Source of the DNA: Mucilaginibacter lappiensis
GTDB taxonomy: Bacteria; Bacteroidota; Bacteroidia; Sphingobacteriales; Sphingobacteriaceae
Assembly (NCBI RefSeq): GCF_900155965.1
Contig: NZ_FTMG01000009.1
Coordinates: 124,001-188,000 of the forward strand
Direction of reading: 5' to 3'
Length of the DNA stretch: 64,000 nt
The position numbers and the translations under genes are program-made. Below the pieces are notes generated by a model, which was given only the letters and a program-made list of their open reading frames with translations, did not search any database and was not told where the DNA came from. This document shows positions 42,541-50,885 of this stretch, one piece after another; the stretch's first letter is position 1; the number at the start of each line of letters is the position of its first letter.

Positions 42541-42602
42541 TGACAAAAAATCAATAAATCCGAAATCGAAATTCCGAAATCCGAAATACTCTTTTACATT
42601 TG
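42541..42602 (+). promoter_or_regulatory. CCGAAATC word run ending in the gldA -7 box
   Basis: AATCCGAAATCGAAATTCCGAAATCCGAAATACTC is an iterated word run (CCGAAATC) matching those at 58987 and 61553. It is followed by TACATTTG (42595-42602), an exact -7 box that ends 4 bp before the gldA ATG. Confidence 0.55.
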
Positions 42603-42606
42603 AGCT

Positions 42607-43317
42607 ATGAGTATCCGGGTTGAATCGTTGTCAAAAGTTTACGGAACGCAAAAAGCGGTTGATAGTATCAGCTTCAGCGCGGAGCCTGGTGTGCTGGGCT
42701 TTTTGGGCCCAAATGGTGCGGGTAAATCCACCACCATGAAAATCCTCACCTGCTTTATCCCCCAAACCTCAGGCACAGCATCGGTTTGTGGATTTGATGT
42801 CATGTCACAGTCATTGGAGGTGCGAAGGCACATTGGTTACCTGCCCGAGAGTAATCCGCTGTACCTGGATATGTATGTTAAAGAATCATTGGGCTTTATT
42901 GCCGGTATTCATAAGGTACAAGAACCCGAAAAACGCATAGCTGCTATTATTGAGCAAACAGGCCTGGGGCCCGAGCAGCATAAGAAAATAGGACAGCTTT
43001 CAAAAGGCTACCGCCAAAGGGTAGGACTGGCTCAAGCCATACTACATAACCCGGATGTACTGATATTGGACGAGCCAACCTCCGGGCTCGATCCTAACCA
43101 ACTGATCGGTATCCGCCAGTTGATACTGGAACTGGGTAAAACCAAAACTATTATCCTATCTACCCATATTATGCAGGAAGTAGAGGCGGTATGCAACCAG
43201 GTAATTATTATTGATAAAGGTAAAATTGTGGCCAATGATACCCTACTGGGGCTTCGCCAAAAAAACAATGATCATACCCTGGAGCAGATATTTATATCAC
43301 TTACCGGTGACAATTAA
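42607..43317 (+). CDS. gldA: GldA-like ABC transporter ATP-binding protein
   Basis: This 236-aa ABC ATPase has Walker A GPNGAGKST (34-42), the signature LSKGYRQR near 137, Walker B VLILDEPTSGLD near 155 and the H-loop STHIMQEVEAV near 184. The LGFLGPNGAGK context, SLEVRRHIGYLPESNPLY and IMQEVEAVCNQVIIID fit the gliding-associated GldA group. In this genome its membrane partners (fused gldF-gldG) lie 4 kb downstream, separated by four small barrel genes and a SnoaL-like gene. The protein is shorter at the C-terminus than the Flavobacterium GldA I remember (about 300 aa), which lacks nothing in the core. Confidence 0.82.
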   Translation: MSIRVESLSKVYGTQKAVDSISFSAEPGVLGFLGPNGAGKSTTMKILTCFIPQTSGTASVCGFDVMSQSLEVRRHIGYLPESNPLYLDMYVKESLGFIAGIHKVQEPEKRIAAIIEQTGLGPEQHKKIGQLSKGYRQRVGLAQAILHNPDVLILDEPTSGLDPNQLIGIRQLILELGKTKTIILSTHIMQEVEAVCNQVIIIDKGKIVANDTLLGLRQKNNDHTLEQIFISLTGDN

Positions 43318-43657
43318 ATATTTTGATTTTTAAAATAAACTTTTATTTTTGTGCCGCCTAGTTACTTTATTAACAAATAAAATAGATACGAACTCCCTGC
43401 CGCCCATGGTGAGTATCTATATTATTCTATTGATTATTACTTTATTTACGAATTAAACCGATACAAAAGCACCGCCGCCCAAGGTGTGTATCCCATATTA
43501 TCTTTAGATTAATATGCTAAAATCACGTATTTAATAAAATATTAAAAGGAGATTGTAACGTTTGCTTAATAGCAGCGTCTATATTCTCAGGAAAAAACTG
43601 CGTTATAGGAAAATCCTATTAACGTTGTGTTAACAAACAAACATCAATCAATAAATT
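43318..43657. other. Gap with tandem 75-bp hairpin repeats before the barrel cluster
   Basis: The 340-bp stretch has no ORF. It holds two tandem 75-bp repeats (43362-43511), a partial GTGCCGCC remnant at 43351, and a short inverted repeat ATAGGAAAATCCTAT (about 43607-43621) close to the first barrel gene. Confidence 0.6.
43362..43511. repeat. Two tandem 75-bp direct repeats, each with an internal hairpin
   Basis: Unit 1 is 43362-43436 and unit 2 is 43437-43511. Both begin TTACTTTATT, share GATAC...CCGCCCAnGGTGnGTATC in the middle and end GATTA. The GATAC/GTATC arms enclose a GC-rich loop (unit 2 adds CACC/GGTG). The rest has diverged but the spacing is identical, so the pairing is conserved while flanks drift. 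This suggests a structured RNA or protein-binding unit. Confidence 0.65.
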
Positions 43658-44179
43658 ATGAAAAAAGTTCTATTAGCCTTAGCTATTATTGCTGGCACGG
43701 CATTCACAACCCTCGCGCAAACCAAATCTGGCGACAGCGGTAAATTCAGTATCGGAGTTGATCCGGCACTTCCACTTGGCAGTACGAAAGATATATCTTC
43801 TTTCGCTATTGGTGCAGATATTAAGTATGAGCTCCCAATTGCGCCAAGTACATTATTTACAGTTTCAGCAGGATACACTCGTTTTTTATATAAAAGCGCA
43901 TTCAAAGACGGTCTGAAAGCATTAGGTATCGATAAATCTGGAGAGGGTTTTGTTCCGGTGAAAGTCGGTATTAAATACTATATCGAGAATGGCTTTTTTG
44001 TTGAAGGTCAGGTAGGTGCTACGTTTTCTACAGAAAGCGGTGGTGGTACTGCATTTGCTTACTCTCCAGGTGTAGGTTATACCTTTGACGGCGGTTTTGA
44101 AGCTGGTCTTCGTTATGAAGGCTGGTCTCACAATGGTTCAGTTAGCCAACTTGGTTTACGTTTAGCTTACCGTTTCTAA
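43658..44179 (+). CDS. Small outer-membrane beta-barrel protein, tandem paralogue 1
   Basis: This 173-aa protein has a signal peptide (MKKVLLALAIIAGTAFTTLAQ). The mature part starts with KSGDSGKFSIGVDPALPLG and continues with strands such as IKYELPIAPSTLFTVSAGYTR, VKVGIKYYIENGFFVEGQVGATF and GLRLAYRF at the very end. A C-terminal Phe is the BamA recognition residue of barrel proteins. It is the first of four tandem relatives, each with a terminator. It is preceded by the 75-bp tandem repeats. Confidence 0.85.
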   Translation: MKKVLLALAIIAGTAFTTLAQTKSGDSGKFSIGVDPALPLGSTKDISSFAIGADIKYELPIAPSTLFTVSAGYTRFLYKSAFKDGLKALGIDKSGEGFVPVKVGIKYYIENGFFVEGQVGATFSTESGGGTAFAYSPGVGYTFDGGFEAGLRYEGWSHNGSVSQLGLRLAYRF

Positions 44180-44207
44180 ACAGAAAATTAACGATTAAAA
44201 TTTAGGT

Positions 44208-44240
44208 AAAGCCCGGGGGATAATATCCCCGGGCTTTATT
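44208..44240 (+). terminator. Terminator of barrel paralogue 1
   Basis: AAAGCCCGGGGataatatCCCCGGGCTTTATT forms a stem of about 11 bp with a T-rich tail. Confidence 0.8.
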
Positions 44241-44346
44241 ATTATAAATATTTTCTGGCGTATTAAACGTTGTGTGATCGTGCACGTCAAATAAACCGAC
44301 AGCGGTAAAAAACAAATCCGCATTAATCTTATTACAAAATTATTTT

Positions 44347-44883
44347 ATGAAAAAAATCCTATTAGCCTTAGCATTTATTGCCGGCACGGCTTGCACAACT
44401 TTCGCTCAAACTAAATCCGGAGACAGCGGTAAATTCAGCATCGGTTTGGAAGGTGGACTACCTGTTGGCGATTTCCACAACTACTCTAATTATATTATTG
44501 GCGGTTCGCTCAAATATGAGTATCCTGTAGCCAATAATTTATTTATTACTGCATCGGCCGGATATAGTAGTATCCACATCAAGAGTTTCGATCTTTCCTA
44601 TAATGATCCGAATTTCAGTCTTCAATATCACAGTGACGGCGGTTCTTCTGGTATAATACCCGTAAAAGTTGGCGCCAAATACTATTTTGACGGACACTTT
44701 TTTGGTGAAGGCCAGTTAGGTGCAGCCTTTGCAACCGGTAATGGCAGCGGTACAGCATTCGTTTATTCGCCAGGCATTGGATATACATTTGCAGGCGGCT
44801 TTGAAGCAGGCGTTCGTTATGAAGCGTGGTCAAACAATGGTACTATCGGTCAGCTTAGTTTGCGTTTAGCATACCGTTTTTAA
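44347..44883 (+). CDS. Small outer-membrane beta-barrel protein, tandem paralogue 2
   Basis: This 178-aa protein has a signal peptide (MKKILLALAFIAGTACTTFAQ) nearly identical to paralogue 1, and the same KSGDSGKFSIGLEGGLPVG opening. The strands FITASAGYSSIHIKS, VKVGAKYYFDGHFFGEGQLGAAF and GQLSLRLAYRF follow. The central loop region (residues about 70-105) differs most from its neighbours. It is a separate unit with its own terminator. Confidence 0.85.
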   Translation: MKKILLALAFIAGTACTTFAQTKSGDSGKFSIGLEGGLPVGDFHNYSNYIIGGSLKYEYPVANNLFITASAGYSSIHIKSFDLSYNDPNFSLQYHSDGGSSGIIPVKVGAKYYFDGHFFGEGQLGAAFATGNGSGTAFVYSPGIGYTFAGGFEAGVRYEAWSNNGTIGQLSLRLAYRF

Positions 44884-44907
44884 GCAAATAGCAACAATAA
44901 ATGGAGG

Positions 44908-44937
44908 GCGCCGGAATAGTATTCCGGCGCTTTTTTT
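44908..44937 (+). terminator. Terminator of barrel paralogue 2
   Basis: GCGCCGGAAT-agt-ATTCCGGCGC followed by TTTTTTT is a perfect 10-bp stem. Confidence 0.85.
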
Positions 44938-45069
44938 ATATAACTACCACTAAAGGAATGTGGGCTTTTAAGCCAAATATTACGGTGAATAACGGCATAA
45001 CTATTCGACATAAGGCAAACAATATGTTTACAGCGCTGTATTGTTAAAAATCACACAGTCTTAAAAAAC

Positions 45070-45576
45070 ATGAAAAAAATCTTATTAGCCTTATTCATTA
45101 TTGGAGTTACTGCAATGCAAAGCTTTGCGCAATCCAGGGGCAGAAACAACGGAATATTCAGTATCGGTTTTGAAGCCGGTTTACCTACAGGCGACGCGCA
45201 CCATCTTTTTGGTTCGGTATTAGGCGCTTCGCTTAAATATGAACTTCCGATTGAGCGTAGTACCTGGTTTACCATATCGGGTGGCTATAACTCATTTCAA
45301 CCAAAAGGGGTATACAGCGATTTTGGTGGCCCCGCAATTAATGCCATTCCCTTAAAAGTAGGTGTTAAATACTATTTTGACAGGAACTTTTTTGCTGAAG
45401 GCCAGATAGGTGCTGCCTTTTATACCGGAAGGGCCAGCGGAACAGCATTTGCCTATTCGCCGGGAATTGGCTATAGCTTCAGGGAAGGTTTTGAGATTGG
45501 CCTGCGTTACGAAGGTTGGTCTAAGGACGGTACGCTTGGCCAGGCGGGTTTGCGTTTGGCATACCGCTTTAAATAG
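45070..45576 (+). CDS. Small outer-membrane beta-barrel protein, tandem paralogue 3
   Basis: This 168-aa protein begins with a signal peptide (MKKILLALFIIGVTAMQSFAQ). It lacks the KSGDSGKF sequence of the first two copies but has FSIGFEAGLPTGDAHHLFG, YELPIERSTWFTISGGYNSF, VKYYFDRNFFAEGQIGAAFY and the conserved end LRLAYRFK. It is one of four neighbours that clearly share an ancestor. The extra final Lys after the Phe is a small difference from the others. Confidence 0.85.
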   Translation: MKKILLALFIIGVTAMQSFAQSRGRNNGIFSIGFEAGLPTGDAHHLFGSVLGASLKYELPIERSTWFTISGGYNSFQPKGVYSDFGGPAINAIPLKVGVKYYFDRNFFAEGQIGAAFYTGRASGTAFAYSPGIGYSFREGFEIGLRYEGWSKDGTLGQAGLRLAYRFK

Positions 45577-45594
45577 AAATAGCCATTCAAATTC

Positions 45595-45630
45595 AAGGCC
45601 CGGTGAGTATATTGCCGGGCCTTATTTATT
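45595..45630 (+). terminator. Terminator of barrel paralogue 3
   Basis: AAGGCCCGGtgagtatattgCCGGGCCTTATTTATT is a 9-bp stem with an 11-nt loop and a T-rich tail. Confidence 0.7.
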
Positions 45631-45765
45631 ATTAAGGCTTATGTTAATGAATGTTAAAAGCTATGGGGTGAAATAATATCCTGCAAAAATAAGCGTCTGT
45701 GTTATCAATCGGCCGGTGCAGTGGTACCCTGCGTGGCCGGTAATTTAACTTTACACACATTCAAT

Positions 45766-46323
45766 ATGAAAAAAATCCTATTTACGCTGGCCGCAGTATG
45801 CGGCACAGTGTGGGGCAGCTTTGCTCAAACATCAGCATCTGGTACAACATCAATAATACCGTCTTCTCCGGCAGATCACGCTCAGTTCAGTTTTGGGTTG
45901 GAGGGTGGAGTTACTTTAAATCATGTTCGGGGTAATTCTACAGCTATCTGGGGGGCATCGGTCAAATATGAGTTGCCTATCGCCACCAAAACCCTGTTTA
46001 CCATATCGGCCGGATATACCTACCTGCCATATACCAGTTTTGAAAAAAGTTTTCTGAAGGCGGAGGGTAATAATAGCGCAGGGGCCAGTTTTATACCGGT
46101 TAAGGTGGGCATCAAGTATTATGTTAGTCATGGCTTTTTTGTGGAGGGCCAGGCTGGTGTTGCATTTGCTGTTAAAGGGCCTAATTACAAAACATCATTT
46201 GCATGGTCGCCGGGAGTGGGTTATACCTTTGGCAATGGTATCGAAGTTGGCGCCAGGTTTGAAAACTGGTCAAACAGCGGCGCCCTTAACCAGGCCAATT
46301 TGCGTTTAGCATACCGCTTCTAA
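45766..46323 (+). CDS. Small outer-membrane beta-barrel protein, tandem paralogue 4
   Basis: This 185-aa protein starts at ATG 45766 (MKKILFTLAAVCGTVWGSFAQ, signal peptide). A longer frame from a GTG at 45721 would lack a signal and is rejected. It contains FSFGLEGGVTLNHVRG, VKYELPIATKTLFTISAGYTYL, VKVGIKYYVSHGFFVEGQAGVAF and ends NLRLAYRF. It has an extra Ser/Pro-rich linker after the signal (TSASGTTSIIPSSPADH) absent from the others. TAACTTTA at 45747-45754 is a near -7 box. Confidence 0.82.
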   Translation: MKKILFTLAAVCGTVWGSFAQTSASGTTSIIPSSPADHAQFSFGLEGGVTLNHVRGNSTAIWGASVKYELPIATKTLFTISAGYTYLPYTSFEKSFLKAEGNNSAGASFIPVKVGIKYYVSHGFFVEGQAGVAFAVKGPNYKTSFAWSPGVGYTFGNGIEVGARFENWSNSGALNQANLRLAYRF

Positions 46324-46340
46324 TAAACGAAAGATTAAAT

Positions 46341-46380
46341 AAAGAGTCCTGAAACAGCTAGCTGTTTCAGGACTCTTTAT
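46341..46380 (+). terminator. Terminator of barrel paralogue 4
   Basis: AAAGAGTCCTGAAACAGCT and AGCTGTTTCAGGACTCTTT form a perfect 38-bp palindrome without loop bases, ending in TTTAT. Confidence 0.8.
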
Positions 46381-46714
46381 GTGAAAAAGCATCTTCACGC
46401 TGATTCAGTCCGGAAAATACAAACGCTGTACGCATACACCAAATGATGGTTTACACTTTTATCACCATATTGGAGTTTTTTTTTGTATAATTATTTGATT
46501 ACCAGTAAAATAAATAAATGTTAACCGTAAAAAGTGTAAACCATGTAAACCCACTTTTGAAGGAAAATGGGTTTACAGTCCTTGCTGTTACAGATATGCC
46601 TTGAGGGATAGCACAGTATATTAATTGTCGTAAAACACCCTGATAATGTCATTTTGCACCCTCTCTGCCGCTTTGTATAAGCGCTAACTTTGGTATAAAC
46701 AAAATTAAATTATC
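46381..46714. other. Gap with paired GTTTAC inverted repeats
   Basis: The 334-bp gap before the SnoaL gene has no ORF. It contains a 15-bp inverted repeat ATGGTTTACACTTTT / AAAAGTGTAAACCAT (46446-46460 and 46530-46544), and a hairpin GTAAACCCA-c-TTTT / AAAATGGGTTTAC (46545-46576), so four copies of the GTAAAC word lie within 131 bp. Confidence 0.5.
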
Positions 46715-47071
46715 ATGACAACTAAAGAAATTGTGTTACAAGTTATTGACGCTTTTGATAATAACGACGTAGATAAAATATTAGACCTTTTTGCCGATGA
46801 CGTAATATGGACAATGAAAGGTTCAAACCTCACCATCAGCAACGGGAAAGATGAAGTGGAAAAGTTTTTAAGCGGAATGGAAGATGTAAAGGTTGTTTCA
46901 TCAACCTACGACCACCTCATTGTTGACGGTAATAAGGCTGCCGTTGATGGCTTTATACAATGCAAAAACAAAAACAGCGAGGAGATAAACATGCACTACG
47001 CCGATTTTTATGAGCTGGAAAATGATCGGGTGAAAATACTTACATCTTATATAGTTGATAAAAAGGATTAG
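46715..47071 (+). CDS. SnoaL-like (NTF2 fold) protein
   Basis: The 118-aa protein shows the SnoaL/NTF2-like cone fold: TTKEIVLQVIDAFDNNDVDKILDLFADDVIWTM at the N-terminus, then FLSGMEDVKVVSSTYDHLIVDG and NMHYADFYELENDRVKIL near the end. Such proteins bind small ligands or catalyse polyketide-type or detoxification reactions; the role is unknown. No signal peptide. It stands alone between the barrel cluster and gldFG, interrupting the expected gldA-gldF-gldG set. Confidence 0.85.
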   Translation: MTTKEIVLQVIDAFDNNDVDKILDLFADDVIWTMKGSNLTISNGKDEVEKFLSGMEDVKVVSSTYDHLIVDGNKAAVDGFIQCKNKNSEEINMHYADFYELENDRVKILTSYIVDKKD

Positions 47072-47101
47072 ATTAATTTTCTTTTTGAGAATTCAAAAAA
47101 A

Positions 47102-47190
47102 ACGCGTCATTGCGAGGTACGAAGAAATCTTTAAGCTATACAGGGCGGCTCTGCTTATCGGGGATTGCTTCGTACCTCGCAATGACGCGT
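47102..47190. repeat. Dispersed inverted-repeat element, CGCGTCATTGC family, copy 1
   Basis: ACGCGTCATTGCGAGGTACGAA and TTCGTACCTCGCAATGACGCGT form 22-bp inverted ends. The interior contains GCTATACAGGGCGG and CTGCTTATCGGGGATTGC. The copy at 58105-58196 shares almost the whole right half, so the two are recent relatives. Confidence 0.8.
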
Positions 47191-47301
47191 GCGAGAAGGA
47201 GGGCTTACCTTGCGCGATCACCAGGATAAGCACATTATACATAAACCCATAAACCAATAAAAAAATATTGTAATTTCGGCGCTTAACACCCGATCAAGAA
47301 A

Positions 47302-49698
47302 GTGCTAAGCATCCTTAAAAAAGAAATCGTTTCTTACCTCAGTTCGCTGGTGGCTTATGTTACCATTGGCGTGTTTTTATTGGTATTGGGTTTGTTTTTG
47401 TGGGTATTCCCAGATTCGAGCATTTTGGAGTATGGCTATGCCGGGCTCGAAAGCCTGTTTAGTACCGCACCATACCTGTTCATGTTCCTGATACCGGCCA
47501 TCACCATGCGGTCATTGGCCGAAGAGCGCAAGGAGGGTACTTTTGAGCTGTTATTCACGCGTCCACTTACCGACTGGCAAATTGTATTAGGAAAATACCT
47601 GGCCAGTGTGCTGCTGGTGCTTTTTGCCTTGCTGCCCACGCTGGTTTACTATTTTTCAGTCAGTACACTGGGTACGCCTCAGGGGAATATTGACAGCGGA
47701 GCAGTTATCGGCTCCTACATCGGTTTGTTTTTATTAGGGGCGGCATTCGCGGCTATTGGTCTGTTTGCATCATCTATTACTAAAAACCAGATCATTGCCT
47801 TTACAGTGGCCGTTTTCCTGTGTTTCTTTTTTTATAGCGGGTTTGATTCGCTGAGCCAGCTGCTGTCGTTACAGGACCTGGGTTTACAAAATCTGGGTAT
47901 CACGGAGCATTATCAATCGGTAAGCCGAGGTGTGCTGGATACGCGCGATCTGACTTATTTCATTGTAGTAACCGGTATATTTATATGGCTTACGCTGTTC
48001 GTGATTATCCGTCAGCGTAAAAAGAAACTGTTTTCGGCTACTATGATGGGATCTATGGCGGCACTCTTGCTTGTGGCTATTATCGGCAGTCTCGCTTTTA
48101 CCCGTTTTGATTTTACTACCGAAAAACGATATACTCTTTCGCCTATCAGCAGGCAGATTATGGATGGTTTGCAACAGCCGGTAAAAATTACCGTGTATTT
48201 GCAAGGCGGAAGTCTGCCCGGAGGATTTAAACGACTGCAGGGAGCCACTCGCGATATGTTGAACGATCTGCAGGCATACAGTCATCGTAAACTGCAGTTT
48301 GAATTTGTTGATCCGCTGAAAAATCTCTCCGGCGATCAGCAGAATGAGGCTATCCAAAACCTGGAAGCCAAAGGTATTGAACCAACCAACCTCAGCGTAA
48401 AAACGGACGATGGCGTATCACAAAAATTGATCTTCCCCGGCGCGCTGGTATTGGCCAATGGTAAAGAGATCGCCGTGAAATTATTACTGAGCAGGATAGG
48501 GCTTTCGCCGGATGAAGTGCTGAACAACTCTATCCAAAACCTCGAATACGCTTTTTCATCGGCCATAAAAAAAGCAACCAGCGGTGGCAAACCCGAAATT
48601 GGTTTTACCGAGGGACATAACGAACTGAGCGACCTGCAACTGAACGACGCGATGAAATCGCTCTCGGATGGATATAAGGTTGGTCGGGTTAATTTAACTA
48701 CTATTACTATAGCCGGTTTGCAACAGGTAAAACTGTTGGTGATACCCAAGCCCGATAAAAAATTTACCGAGCTGGAAAAATTCAAGCTCGACCAATATAT
48801 TATGCATGGCGGCCGGGTATTGTGGACGATAGACCAGGTGAGTGCCGAGCTGGACAGCCTGCGCGGGCATGGCGGCGAGCAACTGGCCTTTGCCAAACAA
48901 TTGAATCTGGACGATCAGCTTTTCCGTTACGGTGTGCGGATCAATTATGACCTGATTGCCGATATGAACTGCTCGCAAATACCGGTTACCACCGGTAGCT
49001 TGGGTGGGCAGGCGCAGATACAAATGCTGCCCTGGCTGTTTTATCCTATATTTATCCCGTTATCTAAACACCCGATAGTAAAAAATCTGGATGGCATCAG
49101 CAGTGAATTTGCCAGTACCATTGATCTCTTGGATACTAAAGATGTCAAGAAAACAATCCTGCTTACCTCGTCGCCCTATAATAAAAAGATGAGCGCACCG
49201 CATATGCTGTCGTTACAGGCATTGGAGCAGGAACCCAATCCCAAAGATTTTCAGGGTACACCCAAAACAGTAGGGGTATTGTTGGAAGGTAAATTTGTAT
49301 CCGACTGGCGCAATCGTCCGTTGCCCGAAGGGCTTACGGAGCAGGTGGCTATACAGCCTGAAAGTGTACCTACTAAAATGATTGTGATCAGCGATGGGGA
49401 TATCTTGAAAAACCAGGTAGGTAGTGATGGTTCGCCATACCCCTTGGGATATGATCACTATACCCAGCAAACGTACGGCAATAAAAACCTGCTGCTAAAT
49501 ATTGCCGATTATATGACCGACGACTCGGGCCTGATAGCCTTGCGTACCAAGGAAATCAAGCTACGCCTGCTTAACCGTGCCCGTATCCGCAACGAAAAAA
49601 TGTACTGGCAGCTGGTAAATACAGTTGGGCCTTTGCTTTTAGTGTTAATATGTGCTATTTTTCAACATTACATCCGTAAACGAAAGTATGCGCATTAA
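47302..49698 (+). CDS. gldFG: Fused GldF-GldG ABC transporter membrane protein
   Basis: The 798-aa protein joins what are usually two genes. Residues about 1-240 are a GldF-like permease with six transmembrane segments (YLSSLVAYVTIGVFLLVLGL, RSLAEERKEGTFELLFTRPL). After a helix near 247-265, residues about 268-775 form a GldG-like extracytoplasmic domain (TLSPISRQIMDGLQQPVKITVYL, PEIGFTEGHNELSDL), closed by a last helix (LLLVLICAIFQHYI). With GldA it would form an ABC transporter needed for gliding in some Bacteroidota; many non-gliders keep it. Start is GTG 47302 (MLSILKKEIV). The gldA gene is 4 kb upstream, so the operon is split. Confidence 0.85.
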   Translation: MLSILKKEIVSYLSSLVAYVTIGVFLLVLGLFLWVFPDSSILEYGYAGLESLFSTAPYLFMFLIPAITMRSLAEERKEGTFELLFTRPLTDWQIVLGKYLASVLLVLFALLPTLVYYFSVSTLGTPQGNIDSGAVIGSYIGLFLLGAAFAAIGLFASSITKNQIIAFTVAVFLCFFFYSGFDSLSQLLSLQDLGLQNLGITEHYQSVSRGVLDTRDLTYFIVVTGIFIWLTLFVIIRQRKKKLFSATMMGSMAALLLVAIIGSLAFTRFDFTTEKRYTLSPISRQIMDGLQQPVKITVYLQGGSLPGGFKRLQGATRDMLNDLQAYSHRKLQFEFVDPLKNLSGDQQNEAIQNLEAKGIEPTNLSVKTDDGVSQKLIFPGALVLANGKEIAVKLLLSRIGLSPDEVLNNSIQNLEYAFSSAIKKATSGGKPEIGFTEGHNELSDLQLNDAMKSLSDGYKVGRVNLTTITIAGLQQVKLLVIPKPDKKFTELEKFKLDQYIMHGGRVLWTIDQVSAELDSLRGHGGEQLAFAKQLNLDDQLFRYGVRINYDLIADMNCSQIPVTTGSLGGQAQIQMLPWLFYPIFIPLSKHPIVKNLDGISSEFASTIDLLDTKDVKKTILLTSSPYNKKMSAPHMLSLQALEQEPNPKDFQGTPKTVGVLLEGKFVSDWRNRPLPEGLTEQVAIQPESVPTKMIVISDGDILKNQVGSDGSPYPLGYDHYTQQTYGNKNLLLNIADYMTDDSGLIALRTKEIKLRLLNRARIRNEKMYWQLVNTVGPLLLVLICAIFQHYIRKRKYAH

Positions 49699-49704
49699 AT
49701 TTTA

Positions 49705-49712
49705 TATTTTTG
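49705..49712 (+). promoter_or_regulatory. -7 promoter box of dnaN
   Basis: TATTTTTG (TAnnTTTG) starts 6 bp after the gldFG stop and ends 19 bp before the dnaN ATG at 49732. Confidence 0.6.
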
Positions 49713-49731
49713 ATTGATTAAATACACCCAT

Positions 49732-50856
49732 ATGAGATTTATTGTTTCTACATCAACATTACTCAAACAACTGCAGGCTGTAAGCGGAGCTTTAAGCAAT
49801 AGCACTGTTTTGCCTATACTGGAAAACTTTTTGTTCGAGATAAAGGATGGAAACTTAACCATTTCTGCAACCGATCTGCAAACCAGCATGACCACATCAT
49901 TAGCTGTTGAGGCTAAAGAGAATGGCCGTATTGCCATACCATCGCGTATATTGTTAGAGACCTTAAAATCGCTACCAGAGCAGCCGGTGGCTTTTTCTGT
50001 AGATGATACTACGTTTGCTATAGAAATAAACGCGGGCGACGGAAAGTACAAATTGAGTGGCGAAAATGGCGAGGATTTCCCGAAGATACCAGTGGTAGAG
50101 AACGCGTCGTCGGTAAATTTACCGGCATCAGTTTTAGCCGAAGCGATCAACAAAACAATTTTCGCGGTAAGTAACGACGAGTTGCGCCCTGCCATGACCG
50201 GCGTATATTGCCAGTTAAGTACTCAGCATCTTACTTTTGTGGCTACCGATGCGCATAAGCTGGTACGCTATCGCCGTAAAGATGCCAAAGCTGCAAGCAC
50301 TACTTCATTTATATTGCCCAAAAAAGCATTAACGCTGTTAAAATCGTCATTACCAACCGATGATGTGAATGTATCGGTAGAGTATAACTCCACCAGCGCG
50401 TTCTTTAAATTTGGTAATATTAACCTGGTATGCCGCTTAATTGATGAGCGCTATCCGGACTATGAGGCGGTTATACCTCAAGTGAATCCAAATAAATTAA
50501 GTATCGACAGGCTTACTTTCCTGGGTTCATTGAATCGTGTGGCTATTTATGCCAACAAAACTACCCACCAGGTAAGGCTTAAAATAAGCGGCAGCGAGCT
50601 CAATATATCATCAGAAGATATTGACTTTGCCAATGAAGCGCATGAGCGTTTAAGCTGCCAGTACGAGGGCGAAGACATCGAAATTGGCTTCAATGCACGT
50701 TTTTTAATAGAAATGTTGAAGAATTTAAGTTGCGAAGAAGTATCTTTGGAAATGTCGACACCAAACCGTGCCGGATTATTGTTGCCTCAGGGCGGCGATG
50801 AAAATGAAGATGTGCTGATGTTGGTTATGCCGGTGATGCTCAATAGCTATGCTTAA
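49732..50856 (+). CDS. dnaN: DNA polymerase III beta sliding clamp
   Basis: The 374-aa clamp protein has three repeated domains: MRFIVSTSTLLKQLQAVSGAL to about 118, SSVNLPASVLAEAINKTIFAVSNDELRPAMTG onwards, and YPDYEAVIPQVNPNKLSIDRLTFLGSLNRVA to the end with LVMPVMLNS. It tethers the replicative polymerase to DNA. The ATG at 49732 fits the family N-terminus; six codons upstream are non-conserved. Unlike many bacteria, dnaN is not next to dnaA here; it sits after gldFG with its own promoter and terminator. No dnaA gene or origin is in view. Confidence 0.96.
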   Translation: MRFIVSTSTLLKQLQAVSGALSNSTVLPILENFLFEIKDGNLTISATDLQTSMTTSLAVEAKENGRIAIPSRILLETLKSLPEQPVAFSVDDTTFAIEINAGDGKYKLSGENGEDFPKIPVVENASSVNLPASVLAEAINKTIFAVSNDELRPAMTGVYCQLSTQHLTFVATDAHKLVRYRRKDAKAASTTSFILPKKALTLLKSSLPTDDVNVSVEYNSTSAFFKFGNINLVCRLIDERYPDYEAVIPQVNPNKLSIDRLTFLGSLNRVAIYANKTTHQVRLKISGSELNISSEDIDFANEAHERLSCQYEGEDIEIGFNARFLIEMLKNLSCEEVSLEMSTPNRAGLLLPQGGDENEDVLMLVMPVMLNSYA

Positions 50857-50885
50857 GTGTAAACTTAAATTATAAATCCAAAACT

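Noticed and set aside
43362..43511. Tandem 75-bp repeats as a CRISPR array
   Set aside because: Only two units joined without unique spacers, and no cas gene is nearby.
47055..47252. 65-aa plus-strand frame after the SnoaL gene
   Set aside because: It overlaps the dispersed inverted repeat at 47102-47190.
49732..50856. dnaN as a marker of the chromosome origin
   Set aside because: Neither dnaA nor recF flanks it and no box cluster lies close, so it is not evidence for oriC here.
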